Positions 8,044 through 16,311 are shown, numbered from the stretch's first letter. The stretch is 64,000 nucleotides of DNA from Methanoplanus limicola DSM 2279 (GCF_000243255.1 NZ_CM001436.1:2334020-2398019); one strand, 5' to 3'. Translations and numbers: made by a program. The notes: a model not told the origin generated them from the sequence alone.

Positions 8044-8640
8044 TATTAATTCCTCCTTTGTTGCTGCATTAAGAAACATCAGCCACGGTATTTCCGGATC
8101 GTTCTTATGTTGTCTACCATCATACTTAAGTTTTGGCAGTTCAACAATGTGAACTTCCAAAACATCAGTTAATTCTATCTCATTCTTCCGGTCATAAAGC
8201 CTGAACATAGTATGCATAGGTTCAATCTCAAACAGGTTGTAATCGAGAATAACCAGGGAGATAGTCTTCTTAAGCAGGTGATAACCATCTCCGGCTGAGA
8301 TCTGTGATGAATACAGTCTTGAGAGATAATATAAGACTCTCTCCCGGATTGCCGGATGGTCAGTCAGCTGGATTTCAACATCAACCTGAACTCCGGAATC
8401 AAGAACAATCCGGATATCCAGTATCCCGGTCTTATCTCCGGAAACCTGCTTTAAGAGGAAGGGGTCTTTAATCTTTATGTCTTTGACCGGAATATGAAGC
8501 ATTGCCCTTAGAAAGGCTATTGTGATATCTTTATTCTTCTCATCGCCAAAGAGCAGCCGAAAGGCAAAGTCGTTCTTTGGAGACATGATGAAAGAACCGT
8601 CAGGCGTTGTAATTTCAGGGGGAAAATTGCGTCTTAACAT
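7672..8640 (-). CDS. Rpn-family PD-(D/E)XK nuclease/putative transposase, copy D
   Basis: Intact 322-residue copy, almost identical to copy B, with the same core residues (D75, E89, Q91). Differences cluster in the tail: three GREEG units in a row where copy B has one, and a different low-complexity end (ESEPKNESE in place of EPEPETESESESKSK). The tail repeat is a 12-bp CTTCTCTTCCCT-type tandem array, so tail length can change by slippage without loss of frame. The C-terminal-only copy C follows 149 bp downstream. Confidence 0.9.
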   Translation of the reverse strand: MLRRNFPPEITTPDGSFIMSPKNDFAFRLLFGDEKNKDITIAFLRAMLHIPVKDIKIKDPFLLKQVSGDKTGILDIRIVLDSGVQVDVEIQLTDHPAIRERVLYYLSRLYSSQISAGDGYHLLKKTISLVILDYNLFEIEPMHTMFRLYDRKNEIELTDVLEVHIVELPKLKYDGRQHKNDPEIPWLMFLNAATKEELIMAAEAEPKVAKAYDRLRDMSEDEESRRAYEERITEIIEVDLRMHAAEERGEKRGREEGREEGREEGIEVGEEIGEIKKGISAAKKMISLGMDDETIIKVTELPAEKIAQLRSEAESEPKNESE

Positions 8641-8697
8641 AACAGTAAACCCGGGAATAAAAATATATGACCATTGATTATATATTTGCTCCTGTTT
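8641..8697 (-). promoter_or_regulatory. Conserved leader/promoter of Rpn copy D
   Basis: Same block of about 57 bp as at 755-811 and 2043-2098, with the TATA-like AATATATAAT. Conservation stops abruptly after it. Confidence 0.55.
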
Positions 8698-8824
8698 TTT
8701 TCCGGAAACCTGAAGTAATTAAACCGGGGAAGATTAAACCTCCATTGACAATCACAGATTACATAATCACTATGCAGGAAAAATTTTTTGAAAGTGTAAA
8801 TGGTCAGATTTTTGCTAAAATATA

Positions 8825-8902
8825 GACTGTAACCAACAATTAAACAGAAAATCATAGATTATAACCGACAGTTTGATTATTTATCAGAGACCATAACCTG
8901 TT
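8825..8902 (+). promoter_or_regulatory. Three direct repeats at 32-bp spacing upstream of the ATPase gene
   Basis: GACTGTAACCAACA, GATTATAACCGACA and GACCATAACCTG recur with TAACC at 8830, 8862 and 8894, exactly 32 bp apart (about three helical turns). The last repeat abuts the start codon of the ATPase gene. Probably a multi-site operator or the promoter itself; no known regulator is implied by the sequence. Confidence 0.5.
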
Positions 8903-8904
8903 AT

Positions 8905-10221
8905 ATGGACCCAAATATGCAGATGGCACTTGAAAGCCAGAACCCCTGGTGGTTTTCAAAGACTTTCAATACCGGAATTGACCGCCTGCAGATGTTCCCG
9001 GAGATAATGCAGTATTTAAAAGCCAAAGAGGTCCTCATCCTGACCGGAGCAAGAAGGACCGGCAAATCAACCATTGTCTATCAGATCATTGACCATCTGC
9101 TAAAATCAGGGACAAATAAGGAGAATATTCTGTATGTCAACCTTGACGAACCACTTTTTATGTCAATGGCAGATGACCCACAGCTTCTCGGAAGGATTAT
9201 CGAAGAGTACAAAAGCAGCAGGGCAAAAGACGGGATACTGTATCTCTGCATAGATGAAATTCAGAATTACAGATACTGGGCATATGCTGTAAAGACTTTT
9301 TACGACACTAAAGAGGATATAAAATGCATCCTTTCCGGTTCAACATCATCAACCCTCAAAAATGATGCAGCTATGAGATTATCCGGAAGATATCTCACAT
9401 GCACCATTTATCCGTTGTCTTTTCAGGAATTCCTGACATTTAAAGGAGATAAAAACCCGCCACTCATTGAAAAAACACAGTTCTTTGAGGAATACCTGAA
9501 GTTTGGAGGCTACCCCCGTATTGTCCTTGAAGAGGACAGGGATCTCAGACAAAAGATCCTGAAGAACTATTATGAAACAATCTATCTAAAAGACATAATA
9601 CTCCCCAATAATCTCCGGAACAGTTCAGACCTTATAAACCTCCTCTACTATCTGATATCAAATCCGGCAAACCTCTGTTCATATAATAAAATAGCAGAAA
9701 TCCAGCATGTATCTCCTGAAACAGTGAAGGAATACATTGAATATGCGCAGAACTGCTATCTGCTGTACACTCTCATGAAGTTCAGCTACTCAGTAAAAAA
9801 ACAGATTGCCAACCCAAAGAAGATATATGCACTTGACACCGGACTTATCAATGCCGTATCTTTTTCATTCTCTGAGAATAAAGGTAGAATTCTTGAAAAT
9901 TATGTTTTTAACTGTCTTAACCGGAACTTTGACGGGATTTATTACCATAAGGAAAGATACGAATGTGACTTTGTTGTAAAATCCAAAGATAAAATCGCCC
10001 TTGCAATGCAGGTAACTCTGTCGCTTAAAGATCCGGACACAAAAAAAAGAGAAATTCGCGGACTTAAAGAAGCTATGGACAGTTACAGTCTTTCAAAGGG
10101 ATATATCATAACAGAGAGTGAAAAAGATGTGATAATAACGGATAACAAAAAGATCTATATCATTCCGGCTTATGATCTTGAAAAGGAGACTGAAAATGAA
10201 TCAGAAAACATATCCGCCTGA
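8905..10221 (+). CDS. AAA-family ATPase with DUF4143 domain
   Basis: 438 residues. P-loop GARRTGKST at about 51-59, Walker B LYLCIDEIQN at about 113, a sensor-like LSGSTSSTL at about 146, then a C-terminal winged-helix and DUF4143 nuclease-like region (ALDTGLIN, ILENYVFNCL, YYHKERYECDFVV, AMQVTLSL). This AAA_14/DUF4143 family is abundant in methanogens; its exact role is unknown, and it is often considered mobile or toxin-related. The CDFVV...MQV pattern resembles a degenerate PD-(D/E)XK core. A second member starts at 63826. Its stop codon lies in an 11-bp tandem repeat. Confidence 0.88.
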   Translation: MDPNMQMALESQNPWWFSKTFNTGIDRLQMFPEIMQYLKAKEVLILTGARRTGKSTIVYQIIDHLLKSGTNKENILYVNLDEPLFMSMADDPQLLGRIIEEYKSSRAKDGILYLCIDEIQNYRYWAYAVKTFYDTKEDIKCILSGSTSSTLKNDAAMRLSGRYLTCTIYPLSFQEFLTFKGDKNPPLIEKTQFFEEYLKFGGYPRIVLEEDRDLRQKILKNYYETIYLKDIILPNNLRNSSDLINLLYYLISNPANLCSYNKIAEIQHVSPETVKEYIEYAQNCYLLYTLMKFSYSVKKQIANPKKIYALDTGLINAVSFSFSENKGRILENYVFNCLNRNFDGIYYHKERYECDFVVKSKDKIALAMQVTLSLKDPDTKKREIRGLKEAMDSYSLSKGYIITESEKDVIITDNKKIYIIPAYDLEKETENESENISA

Positions 10222-10252
10222 TTTCCGGATGATTTCCGGATGATTTCCGGAT
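10220..10252. repeat. 11-bp tandem repeat, three units, over the ATPase stop codon
   Basis: GATTTCCGGAT repeated three times without spacer, beginning in the TGA stop of the DUF4143 ATPase gene. The unit length matches two other 11-bp arrays in the window (51309 and 54207). Confidence 0.8.
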
Positions 10253-10642
10253 GAATAACAGATATTCCATCTGCACAGACCCATCACGGATTATCATCAT
10301 CTATCAGTTTGTGATAATATGATAGATAATGACAGATAATGATTAAATCATCTTATATTTTATAATCAGATTATAGCTACTGAATACTTTAGCAATCCCC
10401 CGGTTTTTAGAGACCATACCAAAGCGTGCATTCTAATCGCACTACATAAGTCTTAAACAAACTTTCCGGAATGTTTCGTATCAGACTATTGCCCGGAAGG
10501 GCCGTTAAGAAGAAGAAAAAGAAAAAGAAGAAGATAATGCGGACTAAAATCCCAAAAATCCCAAAAATCAAAAAAATCCCAAAAATCCCAGGCCGTCTTT
10601 TAACCAGTCACTTTTTTCTATTCCCTGCACTTAATAATCTGT
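10253..10642. other. Gene-free stretch with an imperfect palindrome and a purine-rich run
   Basis: 10288-10316 contains GATTATCATCATCTATCA followed by a near inverted repeat up to about 10339. The same 29-bp word recurs at 13952-13980 with four differences. From about 10505 to 10585 the DNA is low complexity (AAGAAG runs, then AAAAATCCC repeats). A lysine-rich frame across it is not credible as a gene. No RNA gene seen. Confidence 0.5.
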
Positions 10643-11641
10643 ATGATACTTGAAGAGCAGGTCACATTTTTAACAGATGAAGCGGCTGAGAAGTTTACAG
10701 AATGGCTGATAGAAAAAAACTGCCACCCGGAAGTGAAAAAACATTTAGACACAACCCTGAATGTGCTTGCAAGAGGGACCTTAGATGACATAATCGACTG
10801 GTGCGAAGATATGACTGAGGAGGATGAAGAGCAGTGGGAGGAATTTTCTGTCCTGCAGGAGTTTAATGAGGACTATAAAGAAGCATTATCTCTGCTTATT
10901 GACGGGAAAAAACCCGGAGATCTGCTATATACCCATGAGGACTTTGAGGTCTCAACCGTTAAACTTCTCACAAGCGTCTGCCCGGATTTAGAACTGAAAG
11001 ACGATATTGAGCTTCCCGGTTATTCATCGGAGACACTTGAAGATGAGATATTCAGTCAGGTTCCGCTCTCAATAATCCATACAAATCTTGAAGAAGAGAG
11101 TTATATTAAAGAGTCTGAGAGAGGCTTTATTCTCTCTACAGATAAAGAACCGGGTGAGATGATAACGGAGACTGATGTTACCTCTTTTGAACTGCCGACC
11201 CTGGAGAATTCTCCCGGAATTGTTTATGTCTCTGCTTTCATTGCAGATGAGAGCTTTGAGGTTATATTCCGGATGCCGGAGTACCTTGTCATAGAAGCCG
11301 ATGAACTCAGTGAAGTTCTGGTTGATCTTGGACTTGATGAGGATGAAGTTATGGATATTGTAAACAACTTCCGGCTTAAAAAAACCATTCTGGCATATAT
11401 ACTGGGTATAGTTGAAAAATACGGTGAAATTACGGTTGACGACCTGAAAAGAAATATCGAAAAGTTATGGAAAGAATCAGGTGTTAAAACCGGCAGCTAC
11501 TCAAAGATAGCTGTCACATCCGGACTTATGGAGTCAATAACCAGGGAGCTTGAACATGATGGTATTTTAACCAAAGAAGGCAACGTTGTTGCTGCTTCGC
11601 CCTTATGGAAAGAAAGGCTCAATCAAAAAAGTCACCCATAA
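10643..11641 (+). CDS. Hypothetical protein, 332 aa (unknown family, paralogue 2 of 3)
   Basis: Not recognised; the most diverged of three paralogues. It keeps the plan MILEEQVTFLTDEAAE..., RGTLDDIIDWCED, KKPGDLLYTHEDFE, LSIIHTNLEEESYIKESERG, and FRLKKTILAYILGIVEKYGE in the place of LFKKTIIELILTGVDENRG. It is much more acidic than the others and lacks their GPAFSGLK motif and basic tail. Its last codons (QKSHP-stop) are supplied by a dispersed intergenic repeat that starts at 11624, so its natural C-terminus may have been replaced by repeat insertion. Confidence 0.78.
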   Translation: MILEEQVTFLTDEAAEKFTEWLIEKNCHPEVKKHLDTTLNVLARGTLDDIIDWCEDMTEEDEEQWEEFSVLQEFNEDYKEALSLLIDGKKPGDLLYTHEDFEVSTVKLLTSVCPDLELKDDIELPGYSSETLEDEIFSQVPLSIIHTNLEEESYIKESERGFILSTDKEPGEMITETDVTSFELPTLENSPGIVYVSAFIADESFEVIFRMPEYLVIEADELSEVLVDLGLDEDEVMDIVNNFRLKKTILAYILGIVEKYGEITVDDLKRNIEKLWKESGVKTGSYSKIAVTSGLMESITRELEHDGILTKEGNVVAASPLWKERLNQKSHP

Positions 11642-11690
11642 GCCAGCCGGTTCACAGATGATGAATGAAACAGTTATTATTTCATAGGAG
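11624..11690 (+). repeat. Dispersed 65-bp hairpin repeat, copy 1
   Basis: One of four copies (also 34564, 38853, 50161). Consensus: CAAAAAAGTCACCCATGA, then GCCGGTTCACAGATGATGA, then ATGAAACA-loop-TGTTTCAT and AGGAG. In this copy the hairpin is ATGAAACA-GTTAT-TATTTCAT, with one mismatch. It begins inside the preceding gene and provides its stop codon. Confidence 0.75.
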
Positions 11691-11763
11691 ATAGGCCACA
11701 ACAGTTCCGGCACGCAGATATTTCAGCTGAAGATATCTGTCATTATTGTATAATATGACAGTA

Positions 11764-11972
11764 TATTTCTCCGAAAGGCTGAAGCACCGGAGAAAAAAAC
11801 AGAAGAAATATTGAAAGCCGGCAGAAATCATATCCGGTAAAAGCAGGGGCGGAACTGTCTGCCGGATATAGCACCTTAAGGTGCAGATATGGGCCGATAT
11901 CATCCATAACGTAATATATTGTTCAGAAATTTCAGCCTGAAGAAGAGGCATTCACAACACCATCAGAATAAA
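11764..11972 (+). pseudogene. Decayed HEPN-domain gene remnant
   Basis: Translating in shifting frames recovers pieces colinear with the HEPN protein at 5393-5831. FLRKAEAPEKKTEEILK matches its LLRKVEPSKKKAEESLK. Then ADMGRYHP-stop-RNILFRN matches AYMGWFHSSRAVLFRD, and QPEEEAFTTPSE matches QPDEEEINAS. There are stops and frame changes, the RNase motif is not recognisable, and no MNT partner is left. This explains the otherwise empty gap between 11641 and 12096. The two antisense frames open here are not genes. Confidence 0.6.
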
Positions 11973-12095
11973 TTTTTTTACACTTCAACACCTGCTGAAG
12001 AGAAAAATTGCCCGGTAATAAAAAGGACTGATAAATTATCATCTCTATATTTAAGAAAGTTATTAATAATATTGGCTGACAGAGATCATTAATAT

Positions 12096-13046
12096 ATGAC
12101 TCAGGGTGATCGCGATGGTGGGATTTCACCAATAATTGCTGAAATCCTGATGATTTTTCTTGTAATTCTTGTATTCGGAATAGTCATTGTGATCTTCTCT
12201 GATGAAGTGCCTGTCCCTGAAAAGGTGCCTGTTGTGGCAGCTAAAATAGAAAAGGACAGTACAAAAATTGTAATTGAGCATCTCGGCGGTGATGAACTTC
12301 CATCTGATGATTATTATGTGTCAGTTGACGGGGAGATAATCCCAAAGGACAGCATCACCCTTCAGGACGGTTCTTATCCGTGGTCCCCGGGTGAGAACCT
12401 GTACATTAATCATTCTGATACCGGTTCTGTTCGGGATGTTGTCTTGGTATTTGACGGAGATAAAAGTCCTGTCATTCTGGCAAGGAAACATTATGACTAT
12501 GTGAGTGCAGGTGATTCCAACACTACTCAGGATGATTACGTCCGTTATCCGGGATTTACTGCCGAAGCATGGATTAAGTGGAATGTAAATCCAAATCCCG
12601 GCGGGGATTCGTCACGGAAGTGGGCGACAATTGTTGTTGACGGAAATACCGACAGAAACAGGAGATACCAGCTTCAGCATAACAGTGACAATTCAAAGTT
12701 TGAATTTGCGGTTGCAACAGAGAGCGGAGACCGCAGTGGAGTGCCGCTCTTCTCATCCACATCTCCCGTGACGGGTGAATGGTATTACCTTACCGGAGTC
12801 TATAACAGGACAGACGGGAAGGTCTTTTTGTATGTAAACGGAAATCCCGATTCTTCAAGGTCATATGACACTTCAGGACTGAGGGACTCCCCAAATATGT
12901 ATCAGGTCGGCGGCCCGTCCGGAATACTCTGGCACAGCAGCACCGGCCAGAGGAAATTTAACGGTGAAATTTCCGGGCTTAACACATATGGGGAGGCATT
13001 CTCGCCTGAGGAGATTAAAGCCCGGTATGATGCCGGACGGGGATGA
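12096..13046 (+). CDS. Archaeal pilin-like protein with LamG/concanavalin A-like domain
   Basis: 316 residues. The N-terminus DRDGGISPIIAEILMIFLVI is a typical archaeal type IV prepilin (DUF1628) signal: a short charged leader, a G-ISPIIAE processing site and one hydrophobic helix (about 10-33). It would be processed by a prepilin peptidase such as EppA and left at the cell surface. Residues about 45-130 form a beta-rich domain, and about 155-310 a LamG-like jelly roll with FTAEAWIKW, GEWYYLTGVYN and GKVFLYVNG. Likely a surface adhesin or minor pilin binding a glycan or protein; the ligand is unknown. Monocistronic, no pilus genes nearby. Confidence 0.85.
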   Translation: MTQGDRDGGISPIIAEILMIFLVILVFGIVIVIFSDEVPVPEKVPVVAAKIEKDSTKIVIEHLGGDELPSDDYYVSVDGEIIPKDSITLQDGSYPWSPGENLYINHSDTGSVRDVVLVFDGDKSPVILARKHYDYVSAGDSNTTQDDYVRYPGFTAEAWIKWNVNPNPGGDSSRKWATIVVDGNTDRNRRYQLQHNSDNSKFEFAVATESGDRSGVPLFSSTSPVTGEWYYLTGVYNRTDGKVFLYVNGNPDSSRSYDTSGLRDSPNMYQVGGPSGILWHSSTGQRKFNGEISGLNTYGEAFSPEEIKARYDAGRG

Positions 13047-13122
13047 AAAAAGAGATTTTTTGTCTTTTCTGTCCTGCCGGCCGCCGGATATTCGTAAGCC
13101 TGTGTAAGTAGCTGAACACCGG

Positions 13123-13827
13123 TTACGGGCTTATGCTCTCCTCATATAACCGTCTGTTCTCCCCGTCATCGCTCATCTCAAGTAAAAGGTCATACGCCTT
13201 CGCGACTTTGGGTTCAGCTTCCGCAGCCATCCTTAACTCCTCCTCTGTTGCTGCATTAAGAAACATCAGCCACAAAACTTCCGGACTTTTCTTATTCTGT
13301 TCTCCATCAGATTTCAGTTTTGGCAGTTCAAAGAGGTGCACTTCCATAGAATCTGATAATTCAATATCATTCTCACAATCATAAAGCCTGTAAGTAGTAT
13401 GCATCTCTTCAGCCTGGGAGGCATTGCAGTCAAGAATAACCAGTGAGAGGCTCTTTTTAACTGAACCGGACCGTTCTCCGGAGAAGAACTGTGAGAAGGT
13501 CATATTATAGAGGGAAGGGACTACTCTTTCCTTTATTGCCGGATCATTGCCCAGCCAGACCTCAACATCTGCCTGCCCTCCTGAAGCCAGAAACATGCGG
13601 ATTTCAAATATTCTGCTTTTATCTGCAAAAGCCTGCTTTAGAACAGAAGGATCTTTTATATTGATGTCCTCAACCGGAATATTGAGCAATGCACTCAGGA
13701 AAGATATTGTGACCTCCTTGTTCTTCTCATCCCCAAATAGCAGCCGAAAGGCATAGTCATTCTTCGGAGACATAATAAATGAACCATCAGAAGTGGTAAT
13801 TTTGGGTGGAAAGTTTTGTTCAGACAT
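13123..13827 (-). CDS. Diverged, truncated Rpn-family protein, copy E (234 aa)
   Basis: Aligns with copies A-D from SDGSFIMSPKNDYAFRLLFG onward but only moderately. Two active-site positions have changed: D75 is E (IFEIRM) and Q91 is W (ADVEVWL). The long charged tail is missing, the protein ending about 35 residues after Met200 at YEESISP. The start at 13827 (MSEQNFPPK) aligns with the family; an upstream in-frame ATG at 13884 is less likely. The internal GGAGGAG site and ATG at 13230 are kept but would yield only 35 residues. Probably a catalytically dead relic. Confidence 0.75.
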   Translation of the reverse strand: MSEQNFPPKITTSDGSFIMSPKNDYAFRLLFGDEKNKEVTISFLSALLNIPVEDINIKDPSVLKQAFADKSRIFEIRMFLASGGQADVEVWLGNDPAIKERVVPSLYNMTFSQFFSGERSGSVKKSLSLVILDCNASQAEEMHTTYRLYDCENDIELSDSMEVHLFELPKLKSDGEQNKKSPEVLWLMFLNAATEEELRMAAEAEPKVAKAYDLLLEMSDDGENRRLYEESISP

Positions 13828-14001
13828 AGATATCAACTCAAATATAACAATATCTGTTTGTATATTATATATTAACTCCTTCATTTATTTAGAAATCCGA
13901 ATATATTTATTCCGGACCGGATGAAAGAGACTATGTACTGATGCTGATTACAGATTATCATAATCTATCAGATTGTGACAAACTTATAGATTTTTGCGAC
14001 T

Positions 14002-14202
14002 GACAATTCAGTTTGTACGGAACAGAATACTATTTGGTTACGGACAAAACCATTTGTACGTAACAGATCGGGGTATCATTACGGACAAATGAAGTTGTAC
14101 GTATTCTGTGACTGACAAAACCATTTGTACGTAACAGATCGGGGTTTCATTACGGACAAATGAAGTTGTACGGATTTTTATGACTGACAAAACTATTTGT
14201 AC
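14002..14202. repeat. Six helically phased 17-bp GACAAA-N5-TTGTAC sites
   Basis: Sites start at 14002, 14043, 14084, 14114, 14155 and 14186: spacings of 41, 41, 30, 41 and 31 bp, all near whole helical turns. Each is an imperfect palindrome of the form GACAAANNNNTTTGTAC, and two intervening blocks (GTAACAGATCGGGGT) are duplicated. They lie between two minus-strand genes, upstream of Rpn copy E and downstream of the acyltransferase. A 29-bp word at 13952-13980 is shared with 10288-10316. A multi-site operator or iteron-like array; not CRISPR, since units and spacers repeat together. Confidence 0.65.
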
Positions 14203-14249
14203 AGAGCATAAAGCCTCCCCGGTTAAAACTTATCTGCTAAGCATCCTTT

Positions 14250-15080
14250 TCAGATTTCGCCTTCGGATTTCAAATCCGGAATTATCCCGGCAAAGGGGCT
14301 TTTTTTATCCGGAATTTTCTCCTCGTTCTGAAATGCTCCCCTGTTAAACCAGGTATGCTTCAGTTCAGCACCCAATTTTCCTTCGTGTTTCCTTTCACGG
14401 ATAAATTTAGCCGGATTTCCGGATACGACCGACCAGGCATGGACATCCTCTGTCACAACCGAACCTTCCCTCACAATTGCACCCTCACCGACGGTAATTC
14501 CGGGCAGGACAAGTGCACCTGCGAGTATTTTTGAATAGGGTTCCACCGTCACCGGACTGTATGATCTTTCAGTCTGGTCAGACTCACAGTGAGAATGTGT
14601 AAGAATCCGGACATATTCCCCGATCTCAACCGAGCTGCCTATCTTTATGCCGCCTTTTGTATCCAGAAATGCTCCTCTTGAGATGAAGACATCGTCATCT
14701 ATGGATAATTTCCTCCCGAAATTAAACCTGACATCAGATTCACAGATAAGATTTCTGCCGCATGATAAAAAGGCCCTTTTCGCAATTAAACGGCGGTATA
14801 AATATGCAAAATTCACTGCAAGGGAGATCGGATATCTGTCGATAGCTTCCCAGAGGAACTGGAGATTTCTCTCCTTCTCTGTAAAGCCAATCTCTTCTGC
14901 CATAGGGAGATATTCACTGTATATTCTAAGTTCAGAGATCATATCCGAGCAGCATGCTATGCCGATGGTCTGCATAACTGCACGCACCGCCTCGTGATTG
15001 GTGCTGTCATCAAGGATGAATTCTATTTTTGAAAGAATTTCATCTATTCTGCTGCCTTCATAGGTCATTATATCTGGCAT
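14250..15080 (-). CDS. Left-handed beta-helix (hexapeptide) acyltransferase
   Basis: 276 residues. Residues about 1-105 are helical (an extra N-terminal domain not found in simple maltose O-acetyltransferases). Hexapeptide repeats run from about 110 to 225: ICESDVRFNFGRKLSIDDDV, FLDTKGGIKIGSSVEIGEYV, LTHSHC (probable catalytic His) and ILAGALVLPGITVGEGAIVREGS in pieces, closing with SVVSGNPAKFIRER, the classic end of CoA-dependent O-acetyltransferases. The C-terminal 40 residues are extra. Substrate unknown; such enzymes usually modify surface sugars. Monocistronic. Confidence 0.85.
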   Translation of the reverse strand: MPDIMTYEGSRIDEILSKIEFILDDSTNHEAVRAVMQTIGIACCSDMISELRIYSEYLPMAEEIGFTEKERNLQFLWEAIDRYPISLAVNFAYLYRRLIAKRAFLSCGRNLICESDVRFNFGRKLSIDDDVFISRGAFLDTKGGIKIGSSVEIGEYVRILTHSHCESDQTERSYSPVTVEPYSKILAGALVLPGITVGEGAIVREGSVVTEDVHAWSVVSGNPAKFIRERKHEGKLGAELKHTWFNRGAFQNEEKIPDKKSPFAGIIPDLKSEGEI

Positions 15081-15294
15081 ATCCTGGTTTTATCTCTTTA
15101 CGCCGGAAGAGTATATTATAATGACTGCTGCTTTTTTTTCAACCAAAACTATTAAATAAAAACTCACAAACAATCAGATTTCATTTCCCTGTTCCGGGAT
15201 TTCAGGAAATAATTACTGTATTCCCATACACCTGGTGAGATGTTGATTTAACCCATCAGAATGATATATCTGCACTCCGGTTTAATGTATTTTA

Positions 15295-16278
15295 ATGATA
15301 TTTGATGAGAAATTTGTCTTCTATGACCAGCAGTCTGCCAAAAATTTACAATTGGTTCTGAAAAAGTTCGGTGCTAAAAGTCGTATAAATGAAGATATCT
15401 ATAACGAACAGGAAGAGATTGTCACCGGGAAACTGGATGACATAAACAGGTGGCTCCTTTCAGTTGCAGATGACAACAATAGCGATATTAAAAATATTAT
15501 TTTTGCAATACATGAGAAAAATGTGATAATAAAAGATACAATTGATCAATATCTAAAAGACAAATCCAAAGGTGACTTCCTGTACACCCATGATGAACTT
15601 GCAGAAGATGTTATGGAGGTAAGTGAAAATATGGAGGAGCAGATGCACGGAAAAGACCGGGACAATCCTCAAGATCTAATTGACTTAATATCCACATTTA
15701 TCGAGAGTTCACCATTAAGTATAATTAACAGGGTTCTGGAAGATCAGGGCATTCTTGAGGAGACTGAGGAGGGATTTTGGCTTAAGGAAAAAATAAGCGG
15801 AGGAGATATAATTTATCAGGTGCCGGCTATGGAAGCTGAATATTGTACAGGGCCGGCATTTTCCGGGTTAAAATGTATTACCATATTTAAACCGGTTATA
15901 AAATACGAGGTCACAATCAACATTATGGACATCATTGACCTTGATATGGATGACATAGGCATTATTATGATGGGATGTGGAATGGAGCCTGATTATACGG
16001 CTGATCTGGCCTTAGATTATCTATTTAAGAAGACTATTATAGAGCTGATCTTAACGGGAGTTGATGAAAACAGAGGAATATCAGCTGAACAGTTGTCTGC
16101 CGATATTATGGATGAATGGAGCTCTGTATCCTATATGGGGGATTTGGAATCCAGACTTGATTTAGACCCGGAAATCATACCGGCTTTTGTTGCAGAGCTT
16201 AAACGTGCAGGTCTTTTATCCGGAAATCTCAATCATCTTAAGCCTGTCTCAGCTAAAAGCAGTAAAAAGAGGAGATAA
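15295..16278 (+). CDS. Hypothetical protein, 327 aa (unknown family, paralogue 3 of 3)
   Basis: Not recognised. Close relative of the 6054 gene: MIFDEKFVFYDQQSAK, VTGKLDDINRWLLS, LKDKSKGDFLYTHDEL, LSIINRVLEDQGILEETEEG, GPAFSGLKCITIFKPVIKYE, MDIIDLDMDDIGIIM, LFKKTIIELILTGVDEN, and a basic KSSKKRR tail. The conserved blocks are separated by variable acidic stretches, which suggests a two-domain soluble protein with the centre most conserved. It ends 223 bp before the convergent hsdR gene. Confidence 0.8.
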   Translation: MIFDEKFVFYDQQSAKNLQLVLKKFGAKSRINEDIYNEQEEIVTGKLDDINRWLLSVADDNNSDIKNIIFAIHEKNVIIKDTIDQYLKDKSKGDFLYTHDELAEDVMEVSENMEEQMHGKDRDNPQDLIDLISTFIESSPLSIINRVLEDQGILEETEEGFWLKEKISGGDIIYQVPAMEAEYCTGPAFSGLKCITIFKPVIKYEVTINIMDIIDLDMDDIGIIMMGCGMEPDYTADLALDYLFKKTIIELILTGVDENRGISAEQLSADIMDEWSSVSYMGDLESRLDLDPEIIPAFVAELKRAGLLSGNLNHLKPVSAKSSKKRR

Positions 16279-16311
16279 GAGCGAAGAAACGGGTGGATGC
16301 GGCAGAACATT

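Noticed and set aside
1-8640. Treating the Rpn copies as an insertion sequence with terminal inverted repeats
   Set aside because: The copies share a leader and coding region but I see no terminal inverted repeats or target duplications; the family is a nuclease rather than a demonstrated transposase.
10471-10653. 60-codon lysine-rich frame
   Set aside because: Translation of low-complexity AAG/AAATCCC DNA; no ribosome site and no protein-like composition.
11682-12132. Two antisense frames in the gap before the pilin gene
   Set aside because: They lie over the HEPN remnant and the hairpin repeat and have no ribosome site or family.
14002-14202. Possible CRISPR array
   Set aside because: Units of 17 bp with duplicated intervening DNA and mixed spacing; better read as binding sites.
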